A program made the position numbers and the translations under genes. 64,000 nt of DNA. It comes from Desulfogranum japonicum DSM 18378 (GTDB taxonomy: Bacteria; Desulfobacterota; Desulfobulbia; Desulfobulbales; Desulfobulbaceae). Location of the stretch: assembly GCF_000429945.1 (NCBI RefSeq), contig NZ_AUCV01000002.1:1-64000 (forward strand). Direction: 5' to 3'. Positions 8,686 through 18,215 of this stretch are shown here, in pieces. The notes beneath the pieces were generated by a model. It was not told the DNA's origin and ran no database searches. It saw only the letters and a list, made by a program, of their open reading frames with translations. Positions within the stretch are counted from its first letter, which is position 1, and the number at the start of each line of letters is the position of its first letter.

Positions 8686-9693
8686 TCAGCGCATAAAAAG
8701 TTTCTGCACTGCCTGTACAGATTCTTCCATCATGTCTGTGGTTCTGCCAAAATCCACCTGCGCAGCCTTGATGTCTTCCTGTCGGAATTGTCCTTTGGGC
8801 ACGGTTATGCCAGGACGCAGGGGAATCTGGGCAGACTCGGAACTGCAGAGTTTGCTTTCAACCTCTCTACTGAGCATATAGTCGATGAGCTGTTTAGCTT
8901 CAACAGCGTGGGGTGCTCCCTTGATCATGGCAATGGTATTGGGGATAAGCAGTGTCCCAGAACCGTCCTGGTCAGGAAGGATAGGTTTGATTGGTTTTCC
9001 ATTCAGAACACCAACATTCACATCATCGGTATCTGTGATACCCCATGGCGCAGTCCCCTCGGCCACCATATCGCGGACCACGGAGTTACCGTCAACGATA
9101 CGCACTTCATTGGCGATGAGATCCTGGAGAAACTGCTCAGCAGGTGCAGCGCCCCACATATCGAACAGTGTTGCCACATGGGTGGAGGTGGTTCCAAACA
9201 TGGGGTTGGCCATGACTGGTTTGCCTTTCCACTTGGTATCCACCAGATCATGAATGGATGTCGGGTACTGGTCTGGCTGCAGGATATTCGTGTTCACTAC
9301 CAGAACCCTGGCGCGGGCTGCAAAGCCTGCCCAATAGTGATCAGGATCTTGAAATTGAGCGGGAATATCATCTGCAGAAGGGGACGCATAGGGTGCCAGA
9401 ACTCCTTCACGCTGCAGTTTGATGGTTCGCATGATCTCGTTATTCCAGAACACGTCGCATTGAGGGTGTTTTTTTTCAGCAAGCAGGCGATTAACCAGGC
9501 CTGTGGTTTTTACAGCTTCAATGTCATAGACAGCTTTTACGGTAATACCGGTCTGTTGCTCAAATTCTTTCAGTATGGGTTCTGCAAAGATCTGGTCCAT
9601 GGCAGTGTAGACTACCACTTGCTTATCTTTTGCATGGGCAACGGTGGCCAGGAACAAGGCCAGTATGCATAAGGTGTATTGGATCGTTTTCAT
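8686..9693 (-). CDS. ABC importer periplasmic substrate-binding protein (Fe3+-type family, substrate uncertain)
   Basis: 335 residues from the ATG at 9693, giving a clean signal peptide (MKTIQYTLCILALFLATVAHA). The longer open frame upstream overlaps the preceding gene and is not needed. The mature N-terminus VVVYTAMDQIFAEPIL and the later WGITDTDDVNVGVLNGKP are typical of the FbpA/AfuA-like SBP cluster. However, the adjacent Tyr-Tyr pair that binds iron in classical FbpA is not visible in the expected C-terminal half. Iron is therefore only the default guess; another metal, an oxyanion or an organic ligand is possible. The gene lies four bases after the exported ChrB-domain gene, suggesting a shared substrate or stress. 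Confidence 0.88.
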   Translation of the reverse strand: MKTIQYTLCILALFLATVAHAKDKQVVVYTAMDQIFAEPILKEFEQQTGITVKAVYDIEAVKTTGLVNRLLAEKKHPQCDVFWNNEIMRTIKLQREGVLAPYASPSADDIPAQFQDPDHYWAGFAARARVLVVNTNILQPDQYPTSIHDLVDTKWKGKPVMANPMFGTTSTHVATLFDMWGAAPAEQFLQDLIANEVRIVDGNSVVRDMVAEGTAPWGITDTDDVNVGVLNGKPIKPILPDQDGSGTLLIPNTIAMIKGAPHAVEAKQLIDYMLSREVESKLCSSESAQIPLRPGITVPKGQFRQEDIKAAQVDFGRTTDMMEESVQAVQKLFMR

Positions 9694-9697
9694 TGCA

Positions 9698-10186
9698 TTA
9701 TTTTGTAGTTGTTTGTGTTGTAAAAGTATCCAAATATTGGAAGCAGCGTTGGTAGCTTTCTTCATTGTCAGCGCTTTCGTGGAATAGCTTTCGCAAGTCT
9801 GTTTCCAGTGTTCTGGCATCCTGTGTATTTTGGCCAAAAAAATTGAGTTCAATCAACCGAACCAATTTGCCTATCTCTATGGATTTCTGGTCTTGTATAT
9901 TGTATTTCGCAAGAATAGATTCATAGGTCGAACGTTTGTGGTCCCGTCGTAGTTCAGCAACCGGCAGATCAAAAGGGGTTGCCTGCTTTGGCGGTAATTG
10001 ATTATCTTCCAGGAATATGAATTCTGCTGTGGTATCCACCTTCCTGGCAATGAGCCAGGCAGCGGCACAGCGGTCGACTTCCACAGCTTTCCCGGTTGCC
10101 CAGGTACCGGCGAGCCCTTCACTGGTGAGAAGGGACGCCAGCAACAGGCCAGGCAGGCAAAAGATACATGGTTTCCAACAATTCAT
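9698..10186 (-). CDS. Exported ChrB C-terminal-domain protein
   Basis: 162 residues: a signal peptide (about 1-26, ending SEGLA) and then a single domain resembling the C-terminal part of chromate-resistance protein ChrB. The recognisable path is 'VDRCAAAWLIARKVDTTAEF', then 'PFDLPVAELRRDHKRSTYE', then an acidic/aromatic helical end. Cytoplasmic ChrB is a chromate-responsive regulator with a longer N-terminus. This version lacks that part and appears to be periplasmic, which is unusual. It starts 14 bases after the end of the giant beta-helix gene and ends four bases before the binding-protein gene, so it is firmly part of the operon. It may sense or bind the transported ion in the periplasm; that is inference. 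Confidence 0.78.
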   Translation of the reverse strand: MNCWKPCIFCLPGLLLASLLTSEGLAGTWATGKAVEVDRCAAAWLIARKVDTTAEFIFLEDNQLPPKQATPFDLPVAELRRDHKRSTYESILAKYNIQDQKSIEIGKLVRLIELNFFGQNTQDARTLETDLRKLFHESADNEESYQRCFQYLDTFTTQTTTK

Positions 10187-10200
10187 GGGTAATCGGCCTG

Positions 10201-13200
10201 CTATGGATGGGATGCTGCACTGGCTGGGTTGGTACCTGATTGGATTTCCACACCATCGAGCACACCATCACTATCACTGTCAGGATCAAGGATGTTTATG
10301 AGACTGTCATTATCGGCATCACTGTTCCATTGCTCCTGCCAGTATTCCAACTCATCACCATCGCCTATACCGTCTCCATCGGAGTCGGCAAAATATGGAT
10401 GGGTATGGAGTTGTTCAATTTCCGTAACGTCTGAAATGCCATCGTTATCGGAATCCAGGTCTCCAGGAAGAACACTCATGGTTTGTATGTCATCCACTGA
10501 GCAATTGCCGCGTACAAGGAACCCTAGAACGGCTTCCAACTCATTGCCTGGTTGGGCTTCCTTGAGGTCAAAGGCAAGATCTCTGGTAAAGGAACGCCAT
10601 TGACCGCCTTTTGCATCAATACCCAGTCCATGGTCGATAACTTCACCACTGCCCAAGGAGTCCTCATCAACTGGTTGATACTGCAGGTACCGTATACCTG
10701 AAGATGTTTGGACAACAGCTGTAACGATGAATGTGTCTGCAGCGTTGATGGACCATTGCAGGATGGAATGATCATTATTCTCCCACCAGGTGCCGTCAGC
10801 ATTGCGGAATCGATAACCGTTGGCTGTTTCCGCACCAAAAAGTTTGATAATCTGGCTCTTTTTCTCAGCATCATAGAAGTTATCAATGCTGGCACCGACA
10901 GGATCATTATCAAAGATATCCCAACCTTCCAGCAGGCCATCCTCAGCATTTTCGTACAGCATCACAGGAGGCAATGAGGAGCTGGTGGATGCAGTAGCAG
11001 TCACGTTTTTTGTAGCAGTGCCCTTGCTGGACATGGCCATTTTCAACGCCAATACTGCTTCTTCCTGATTATCAGGAATTCCATCATTGTCAGTATCGAC
11101 CAGATTCGGATCTGTGCCATAGATGTTCACTTCATCATAATCAGTAAGTCCGTCCAGGTCGGTATCCACCTGACTGATGGTTAACCATGGCTCATAATCA
11201 ACATGGTCGCTGACACAGGCACCTGATCCATCAGGATTATATAAACCGCCATTGGCTGTGTCGTCAGAGTTATCCAATGGACCGCTGGCGTCGCCAAACC
11301 AGTTGTTTTCAGCCTGTATCATGGTGGAACTGCTGTTGGTGATTGCACAACCGCCAAGATTGACGAAATTGCTGGCTGTAATTGTAGGCTCACCACCTTG
11401 AACTCGAATACCTGTGTATTTGGTGTGAGCTATGGTGAGGTGATCGATGATTGGCGAAGCATTGTACGCATATACAGCCCCACTGCCTGAACCTCCTGCA
11501 TAGCGGATGGTGGTCCAGTTGAGGGAACTCATATCAGAACTTACTGGATTGAAAGTCACTCCATACCAGTCACCAGCGGCCTTCTCTGCCTGGGCAGAGG
11601 TGAAGAGAACCTGGCTTTCTTCAGTTCCCTGGGTAATAAGTGCCCCTGGGGTTGTGCTGTATCCCACAGCTATTTGCGTGTTTCTTGCGAAACGTACTTC
11701 AACATCGGGGTCAATGGTGAGCGTTGTGACCCCATCATCGCCATCAGTCCCGCGGATAGTCATACTGCCCATCATTTGATAGGGTGCAACAGGTTTCCAG
11801 GTGGTATCTTTACTGAGAATACCTCCCGCAATCTGCACTGCACTGGTGTCATTGAGTCCAGTAACTGAGCTGGTAGCGCTGAATGTGCCGACCACATCAG
11901 GAATCAGGTAGATTGGGTGGGCATCATCCTGAATCATTGTGTTTGCTGTAAACTCAGCAAAATTACCAGACGAAATATATAGACCGTTCTGAATGGTACT
12001 GTTGGTTATGGTTGGCGAACCGTTACTGATGTTTATTCCATAATATTTGGAGTTCTGTAGTGTAACATGGTCAAGGGTTGGAGATGCGTTATTCACATAT
12101 ACAGTCCCGCTGCCAGAGCCACCTGCATATTGAATGGTTGTCCAGGCGATGGAACTCATATCGCTACTTACAGGATAAAAATAGAGACCATACCAGTCAC
12201 CAGCGGCCTTCTCTGCCTGTGCAGAGGTGAAGAGAACCTGGTGCTCTTCAGTTCCCTGGGTAATAAGTGCCCCTGGGATTGTGCTGTATCCCATTGCTAT
12301 TTGCGTGTTCCTTGCGAAACGTACTTCAACATCTGGGTTGATGGTGAGCGTTGTAACGCCATCATCGCCATCAGTACCGCGGATGGTCATACTGCCCATC
12401 ATCTGGAACGGGGCAATGGGGTTCCAGGTAGCGTCTTTTATCAAAATACCCCCTGGGATTTGGACTACGGTGTTTTCGTTCGTATCAGTTATCGTGCTGC
12501 TTTCACTGAAGAGCCCGACTGCATCTGTGGCTATATAGAATGGGTGTGCATCATCCTGAACCAGTGTGTTTGCAACAAACTGAGTAAATGTGCCAGAGGA
12601 CATGTAGATACCGTTAGTAATGGTACTGTTGGTAACAGATGGAGCTCCGCCATTTACTCTAAGTGCATAATTTTTGGAATACTGAAGTGTTACATGATCC
12701 AGGAGTGGAGAAGCCTGGTTACTGTAAAATGTGCCGTTGCCTGATCCTCCGGCGTATTCAACAGTAGTCCATTTGAATGCACTCAAATCGCTGCTTCTAG
12801 AATTTACATTCAAACCATACCAATCTCCCGGAGCAGGTTCAGCTTGGCCCGAGGTGAAGAGAATTGGTTTTTCTTCTGTTCCTTCAGCTATTACGGCCCC
12901 AGGTGCGCTGTAAGCGACGCTTATTTGGGTGTTTTGGTTGAAACGTACAGTAACACCAGGCTCGATGCGGAGCGTGGTTACCTGATCATCACCATCGGTA
13001 CCCTGAACAGTTAAACTTCCTCGTACTCTATACGGCGCCACAGGCTTCCAGGTTGCATCTTGAGACAGAGTGCCACCATTAATAAAAATCTCACTGTTTT
13101 CAGTCAGTCCCGTGATGGTGGAGCCCGTACTGAATGGGCCTACAGCGTTTGCACTCAGATAAACTGGATGATTGTCATCCTGAATGAGGGTGTTTCCGCT

Positions 13201-16200
13201 GTAGTTGCTGAAACTTACAGAGGCTGAATAAATGCCATTATAAATGGTGTTGCCGGTAAGTGAAGGATTACCTGAGCTGATATAAATTCCGTAACCGTTC
13301 GCAGAAGCAAAGGCACCATCGGTGATAACAGGTGTACCTCCGGAGATGTTTACTGCAGCATACTTTGAATCTAAGACGGTTACATGGTCCAGGGTTGGCG
13401 ATGCTCCTTGGATATATAAAGAACCGTAGCTTGAATATCCGGCATATTGGATGTTTGTCCATGCAAGTGTGCTGAAATCAGCAGCACCAGAATAGAAATA
13501 CAGCCCAGACCAGTCACCAGAGGATGGGGTAGCTTGAGCCGAGGTAAATAGAATTTGAGATTGTTCTGTACCATTGGCTATAAGTGCACCAGGGGTAGAT
13601 GAATATCCAATAGCAATTTGGGTATTCCTTGCAAATCGCAACTCGGCTCCAGAATCAATGGTCAAGCTTGTAACCCCGTCTTCACCGTCAGTACCCCGAA
13701 TAGCTATAGAAGCGAGCATATGGTATGGGGCAACCGCTTTCCAAGTAGCATCCTGGGAGATGATTCCACCTGCCACTTGGATAACGCTTGTATCAGTAAG
13801 TCCGGTAATAGTACTGCTGTCACAGAACATTCCTACAGCATTCGGGTGCAGGTAGATGGGATGGGCATCATCCTGAACAAAGGTATTCGAGTTGAGTGCC
13901 ACAAAGGTTGTTGCTGGAGCGTATAAACCGTTATTGATGGTATTTTCAATAAGTGTTGGCGTACCACCAGTGAGATTTACACCGTATCCAAGGCTTGATT
14001 CAAAGTAACTCTTTCTTAACACTGGCAAACCACTGATGATACTTACAGCTGCATATTTAGAGTTTGCTATGGTCACATGGTTAAAGCTTGGTGAGGCGCC
14101 ATTGATATAAGCTGCACCGTAGGATGGTGATGTCCCTGCATATTGAATATCAGTCCATCTCAGAGAACTGTAGTCACCTGCACCGGGGTAAAAATATAAA
14201 CCAAGCCAATCACCAGGAGATGGTTCTGCCTGATCCGAGGTAAACACAACCTTTTCTTCCTCGGTACCGTTGATTATCACTGCACCAGGAGTGGTTGAAT
14301 ATCCAATTATCATCTGGGTATTTCTGGCAAATTGAAGCTCAGCTGCAGGATCAATGGTCAAGCTAGTTACTCCATCTTCACCGTCAGTGCCCTGAATAGT
14401 AATAGAACCGAGCATATGGTATGGGGTAATCGCTTTCCAAGAGGCGTCCTGAGAGATGCTTCCACCAGCCACTTGGATAATGCTTGTGTCTGTGAGTCCG
14501 GTGAGAGTATTGCTGTCACAGAACATTCCTACAGCATTCGGATGCAGATAGATGGGATGGGCATCATCCTGAACAAAGCTATTCGAGCTAAGTGCGGTAA
14601 AGTTTATTGCTGGAGCATACAAACCGTTATTGATGGTGTTGCTTATAAGAGTTGGCGAACCACCCGTGATATTGACACCATATCCGAGGCTTGATTCAAA
14701 ATCACAGTTGCTGAATACAGGCAACCCACTATGGATATACGTTGCAGCATATTTTGAGTCTGTAATGGTCACATGATTAAAGGCAGGTGAGGCACCCTGA
14801 ATGTATACCGACCCGTAGGAGGGAGACATTCCTGCGTAGGAGATGGTTGCCCATTGTATAGTGCTGAAATCAGCAGCACTGGGATAGAAAGACAACCCTG
14901 TCCAGTCACCAGAGGTGGGGGTATCCTGTGCTGAAGTAAAGCGGATCCGTTTATTTTCAGTACCTTCAGCCTTCAGTGCTCCGGGCGTAGTGGAGTAGCC
15001 AATGTACATGGCTGTATTCTTTGCAAAACGGAGTTCAGTATCTGGTTGCAAAGTAAGTGTGGTGACAGCATCATCTCCATCGTTCCCCTGGACGGTTACA
15101 GTACCCAGTATCTGATATGGAGCAACAGGACGCCAGGTTGTGTCTTTTGAAATAGTGCCTCCAGATACTTGAATAACACTGGTAGAGGTAAGACCGGTAA
15201 TCGAGCTGTTTGCAGAAAACTCTCCAACAGTTTCAGCATTCAGGTAAATTGGATGGGCATCGTCTTGCACAATTGTGTTACCTGTGTATCCTGCAAAATT
15301 TATGGTTGGAGAGTAGATTCCATTGTAAATGGTATTCCCGCTGAGTGTAGGTGTTCCAGCACTTATATAAAGGCCATAACCTATCGTTGAAGAAAAGCTA
15401 CTGTTGGTAATGGAAGGTGCACCTCCATTGGCGTTAATAGCAGAGTATTTTGAGTCAGTCACAGTGATATGATCAAAAGCTGGAGAGGCATTTTGAATAT
15501 ATATGGAGCCGGCATTTGAATTTCCTGCATATTCAATGGTAGCCCATTTAATAGAGCTGAAGTCAGCCGCTCCAGGGTAGAAGTATAGTCCACCCCAGTC
15601 TCCGGCTGCGGGTTCAGCCTTTGCGGAGGTAAACAGGATGGGTTGCATTTCTGTACCTACAGCTATGAGCGCTCCCGGAGTCGTGCTGTAACCGACGTAC
15701 ATCGTTGTATTGGTAGCAAATTGCAATTCAACTGCAGGATCGATAGAAAGAGTTGTTACACCGTCGTCACCATCGGTCCCTCTAATATAGAGTGTCCCGC
15801 GTATATAATAGGTTGCGATAGGGGCCCAGGACGCATCCTTGGAAATTGTACCACCTGCTATTTGGATATTACTGGCATCGTCAAGGTTGGTTATTACGCT
15901 GTTATTGCTAACTATACCGACTGATTCAGGATGTATATAAATAGGGTGTGCGTTATCCTGGGTAAAGCTATTGGACTCAAATCCTGTGAATATCGTTGAT
16001 GGAGCATACAGTCCATTGTGTATTGTGTTTCCATGAAGAGAAGGGGTTCCAGATTGGATATACATCCCATAGGCAGTTGTTGATGCGAGAGAGGTATTGG
16101 TAAATATTGGAGTACCCCCATTAATATACACAGCTGCATACTTTGAATCTCTTACCCTTATGTTGTCAAAGGCAGGTGACGCATTTAAAACATAAACAGA

Positions 16201-16761
16201 TCCTTGAGAAGAATATCCACCATTTTCAATGGTTGTCCATTTAAGGGAGCTGAAATCAGCAGCACCAGAATAAAAATAAATTCCCGCCCAGTCACCAGGG
16301 GCTGGCTCATCCATGGCAGAGGTCAAACGAATCTGATGTTGTTCGGTACCGTCAGCAATGATTGCGCCTGGGATATTGGTAGAGCCCACGGTGAGTTGAC
16401 TGTTTTTGGCAAATTTCAGTTCAACTTCCGGCTGCAAGGTCAGCGTGGTATGGCCATCCTCACCATCCTCACCCATAATGGTAATACTACCCATCAAGTG
16501 ATATGGGATGATGTGTTTCCATGACGCGTCTTTTGATAGCGTACCCCCGGCAATTTGTATGAAAGATTGAGTACCCCAGCCTTTCACCTCTGAATTTGCC
16601 GAAAATATGCCAACAACATCGGGATGCAGGTAAAGAGAATGTGTATCATCCTGTACAAAGGTATTAGCGGTTAATGCTGTAAAAGTGCTTACACCTGGAG
16701 CATAAAGGCCATTATGGATTGTATTTTCAGTGAGAATTGGCGAACCGGAAACGATGTACAT
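10201..16761 (-). CDS. Large C-terminal fragment: beta-helix repeats and thrombospondin type-3 calcium repeats
   Basis: 2186 codons are open from the first ATG after the MITE. Eight long units, each about 200-235 residues, carry the same order of motifs: 'PGDWxGLYFYPGAADFSS', 'SPAFDHVTVxDSKYAA', 'NTIHNGLYAP', 'VQDDAHPIYLHPxAVG', 'VQIAGGxxSKDATWKPIAPY' and 'GTDGDDGVTTLTIDP'. This is the pattern of right-handed parallel beta-helix surface proteins. The tail holds DTDLDGLTDYDE, DTDNDGIPDNQEE, DSDNDGISDVTE and DSDGDGIGDGDE motifs, which bind calcium. A lectin-like beta region lies between the two clusters. Without the upstream part this fragment has no signal peptide, so it is unlikely to be exported even if translated. 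The ChrB-like gene begins 14 bases downstream. Confidence 0.8.
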   Translation of the reverse strand: MYIVSGSPILTENTIHNGLYAPGVSTFTALTANTFVQDDTHSLYLHPDVVGIFSANSEVKGWGTQSFIQIAGGTLSKDASWKHIIPYHLMGSITIMGEDGEDGHTTLTLQPEVELKFAKNSQLTVGSTNIPGAIIADGTEQHQIRLTSAMDEPAPGDWAGIYFYSGAADFSSLKWTTIENGGYSSQGSVYVLNASPAFDNIRVRDSKYAAVYINGGTPIFTNTSLASTTAYGMYIQSGTPSLHGNTIHNGLYAPSTIFTGFESNSFTQDNAHPIYIHPESVGIVSNNSVITNLDDASNIQIAGGTISKDASWAPIATYYIRGTLYIRGTDGDDGVTTLSIDPAVELQFATNTTMYVGYSTTPGALIAVGTEMQPILFTSAKAEPAAGDWGGLYFYPGAADFSSIKWATIEYAGNSNAGSIYIQNASPAFDHITVTDSKYSAINANGGAPSITNSSFSSTIGYGLYISAGTPTLSGNTIYNGIYSPTINFAGYTGNTIVQDDAHPIYLNAETVGEFSANSSITGLTSTSVIQVSGGTISKDTTWRPVAPYQILGTVTVQGNDGDDAVTTLTLQPDTELRFAKNTAMYIGYSTTPGALKAEGTENKRIRFTSAQDTPTSGDWTGLSFYPSAADFSTIQWATISYAGMSPSYGSVYIQGASPAFNHVTITDSKYAATYIHSGLPVFSNCDFESSLGYGVNITGGSPTLISNTINNGLYAPAINFTALSSNSFVQDDAHPIYLHPNAVGMFCDSNTLTGLTDTSIIQVAGGSISQDASWKAITPYHMLGSITIQGTDGEDGVTSLTIDPAAELQFARNTQMIIGYSTTPGAVIINGTEEEKVVFTSDQAEPSPGDWLGLYFYPGAGDYSSLRWTDIQYAGTSPSYGAAYINGASPSFNHVTIANSKYAAVSIISGLPVLRKSYFESSLGYGVNLTGGTPTLIENTINNGLYAPATTFVALNSNTFVQDDAHPIYLHPNAVGMFCDSSTITGLTDTSVIQVAGGIISQDATWKAVAPYHMLASIAIRGTDGEDGVTSLTIDSGAELRFARNTQIAIGYSSTPGALIANGTEQSQILFTSAQATPSSGDWSGLYFYSGAADFSTLAWTNIQYAGYSSYGSLYIQGASPTLDHVTVLDSKYAAVNISGGTPVITDGAFASANGYGIYISSGNPSLTGNTIYNGIYSASVSFSNYSGNTLIQDDNHPVYLSANAVGPFSTGSTITGLTENSEIFINGGTLSQDATWKPVAPYRVRGSLTVQGTDGDDQVTTLRIEPGVTVRFNQNTQISVAYSAPGAVIAEGTEEKPILFTSGQAEPAPGDWYGLNVNSRSSDLSAFKWTTVEYAGGSGNGTFYSNQASPLLDHVTLQYSKNYALRVNGGAPSVTNSTITNGIYMSSGTFTQFVANTLVQDDAHPFYIATDAVGLFSESSTITDTNENTVVQIPGGILIKDATWNPIAPFQMMGSMTIRGTDGDDGVTTLTINPDVEVRFARNTQIAMGYSTIPGALITQGTEEHQVLFTSAQAEKAAGDWYGLYFYPVSSDMSSIAWTTIQYAGGSGSGTVYVNNASPTLDHVTLQNSKYYGINISNGSPTITNSTIQNGLYISSGNFAEFTANTMIQDDAHPIYLIPDVVGTFSATSSVTGLNDTSAVQIAGGILSKDTTWKPVAPYQMMGSMTIRGTDGDDGVTTLTIDPDVEVRFARNTQIAVGYSTTPGALITQGTEESQVLFTSAQAEKAAGDWYGVTFNPVSSDMSSLNWTTIRYAGGSGSGAVYAYNASPIIDHLTIAHTKYTGIRVQGGEPTITASNFVNLGGCAITNSSSTMIQAENNWFGDASGPLDNSDDTANGGLYNPDGSGACVSDHVDYEPWLTISQVDTDLDGLTDYDEVNIYGTDPNLVDTDNDGIPDNQEEAVLALKMAMSSKGTATKNVTATASTSSSLPPVMLYENAEDGLLEGWDIFDNDPVGASIDNFYDAEKKSQIIKLFGAETANGYRFRNADGTWWENNDHSILQWSINAADTFIVTAVVQTSSGIRYLQYQPVDEDSLGSGEVIDHGLGIDAKGGQWRSFTRDLAFDLKEAQPGNELEAVLGFLVRGNCSVDDIQTMSVLPGDLDSDNDGISDVTEIEQLHTHPYFADSDGDGIGDGDELEYWQEQWNSDADNDSLINILDPDSDSDGVLDGVEIQSGTNPASAASHP

Positions 16762-16909
16762 TCCGTAGCCGGAATCAGAGGAGATGTTGCTATTTTTGAC
16801 GGTCGGGATTCCACCCTTGATATATACACCGTGATTACCTGACCTGGAGACAGCTACATGCTCAAGCTTGGGGCTTGCATTTTGAGTGTAAATTGCACCT
16901 GTAGAGTAG

Positions 16910-17121
16910 GGGTGTAGCCGGTCTTCCTAAAAAAACAGGGAGAAAAGAAAATAAGAAAAATTAGCACGATACACAACATCGTTTTCCTATAATTTGTCAA
17001 TAACTGTGTTTTAATGCCAAAAATCGCCATTTTTGACAAATTGTTGAAAATGCCTTTTTTCAAAATTTCGCAATTATAGTCAGATAGAAAAGTGTTTTTT
17101 TAATATAGACCGGCTGCACCC
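16910..17121. mobile_element. 212-bp MITE with imperfect TIRs and 9-bp target duplication
   Basis: The ends are GGGTGTAGCCGGTCT (16910-16924) and, read on the other strand from 17121, GGGTGCAGCCGGTCT. Both continue into an A-run (TAAAAAAACA). The 9-bp sequence GTAGAGTAG directly flanks both sides (16901-16909 and 17122-17130). Subterminal inverted repeats AATTTGTCAA (16991-17000) and TTGACAAATT (17033-17042) give extra internal symmetry. The element is AT-rich, encodes nothing convincing and interrupts the beta-helix gene. A 9-bp duplication points to an IS4-like or related DDE transposase supplied in trans, but no such gene lies in the window. Confidence 0.88.
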
Positions 17122-18215
17122 GTAGAGTAGCCTGCATATTCGATGTTGCACCACTTCAGGGAGCTTGTTTCAACTGCAGTGGGGTAAAAACTGATACCAT
17201 ACCAATCGCCGGGAGCTGCAAAACTCTCTGCTGTGGTAAATACGATGGGCAGATTTTCTGTTCCTTCTGCAATGAGGCCACCAGGGAGGTTTGAGGCTTC
17301 TCCTACTGAAAGGAAAGTGTTTCTGGCAAACCTGAGTTGTGTTCCAGGCTGGATGGTGAGGGTGGTTACGCCGTCATCTCCATCTGTTCCTTTGATGGTG
17401 ATAGACCCTGTAACAAGGTAGGGTGCAATAGGTTTCCATGTTGCATCTTTTGATAGTATCCCACCAGAAACTTTGATGATAGCGCTCTCCTCTGAAAAGC
17501 TATTGTTCGAGGAGAAGTCACCAACACTGTCAGCAGGAAGAAGTACTTCTGTTTCAGCACCAGTAAAAGTATTTCCGGACACATCAGGTTGACCGGTCAT
17601 CGCACTGGTAGTGATACCTTCTGATAGTGTATTTCCAGCAATTACTGGGGCTGAAGCACCCTGGATGTAAATGCTGGCCGTTCCGGAATTGATAATGGTT
17701 GAATATTCAATGGTTGGAGAACTGTCTCGAATGTAAATGGCCCCAGCTGAACCACCGGCATAGTTAATTTTGCAATGGCTGAGGACTGTTGAGCTCCCTG
17801 AGGTACTGTAAATATAAAAGCCGTACCAATCACCTGGCTGAGGTGTGGTTGCCGTTCCGTCACCATTGGTATCGCCATATACCTGGTCATCTTTTGAGGA
17901 GGTGAACGTTATTGGATTATCTGAGGTTCCCTGCGCTAAAAGGGTTCCATTCACAGTGATAGCAGTGTTTGGAGCCATTTTGAAAATGGTCCCAGGCTCA
18001 ATGGTAAGTGTTACGCCTTCTGCAACTGTTATGCTCGAAGAAACCAGGTATGGGCCTGCTGCTGCTGTAAGAGTGGTATCTTCTGAAATTCTTGTCGTTG
18101 TTAAGGCAGTCGGCAGGCTGGCAGTAGTTGTGAATGTCCAGGTTTCACTTTCCCAGGAAGCGCCATGGTTATCCTTGGCAATGATTTTCCATACGTAACG
18201 AGTTGCAGGATCAAG
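17100..18215 (-). CDS. Middle fragment of the giant beta-helix protein, between the TAG codon and the MITE
   Basis: The frame is open from just after the amber codon at 18216-18218 to a TAA created inside the MITE end at 17100. It begins in the second half of an Fn3-like domain (ATRYVWKIIAKDNHG, then ETWTFTTT). It passes through a first, shorter beta-helix entry segment (GVTLTIEPGTIFKM) and one full repeat unit (KGTDGDDGVTTLTIQPG). The first internal ATG is at 17978. No signal peptide or convincing ribosome binding site was found, so independent expression is doubtful. It is in the same frame as the fragment upstream, supporting a single ancestral gene. Confidence 0.7.
   Translation of the reverse strand, partial: LDPATRYVWKIIAKDNHGASWESETWTFTTTASLPTALTTTRISEDTTLTAAAGPYLVSSSITVAEGVTLTIEPGTIFKMAPNTAITVNGTLLAQGTSDNPITFTSSKDDQVYGDTNGDGTATTPQPGDWYGFYIYSTSGSSTVLSHCKINYAGGSAGAIYIRDSSPTIEYSTIINSGTASIYIQGASAPVIAGNTLSEGITTSAMTGQPDVSGNTFTGAETEVLLPADSVGDFSSNNSFSEESAIIKVSGGILSKDATWKPIAPYLVTGSITIKGTDGDDGVTTLTIQPGTQLRFARNTFLSVGEASNLPGGLIAEGTENLPIVFTTAESFAAPGDWYGISFYPTAVETSSLKWCNIEYAGYSTGAAGLY

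Noticed and set aside
10201-17978. Regularly spaced repeats resembling an array
   Set aside because: The period is 600-700 bp and lies in coding frame. These are protein repeats, not a CRISPR array.
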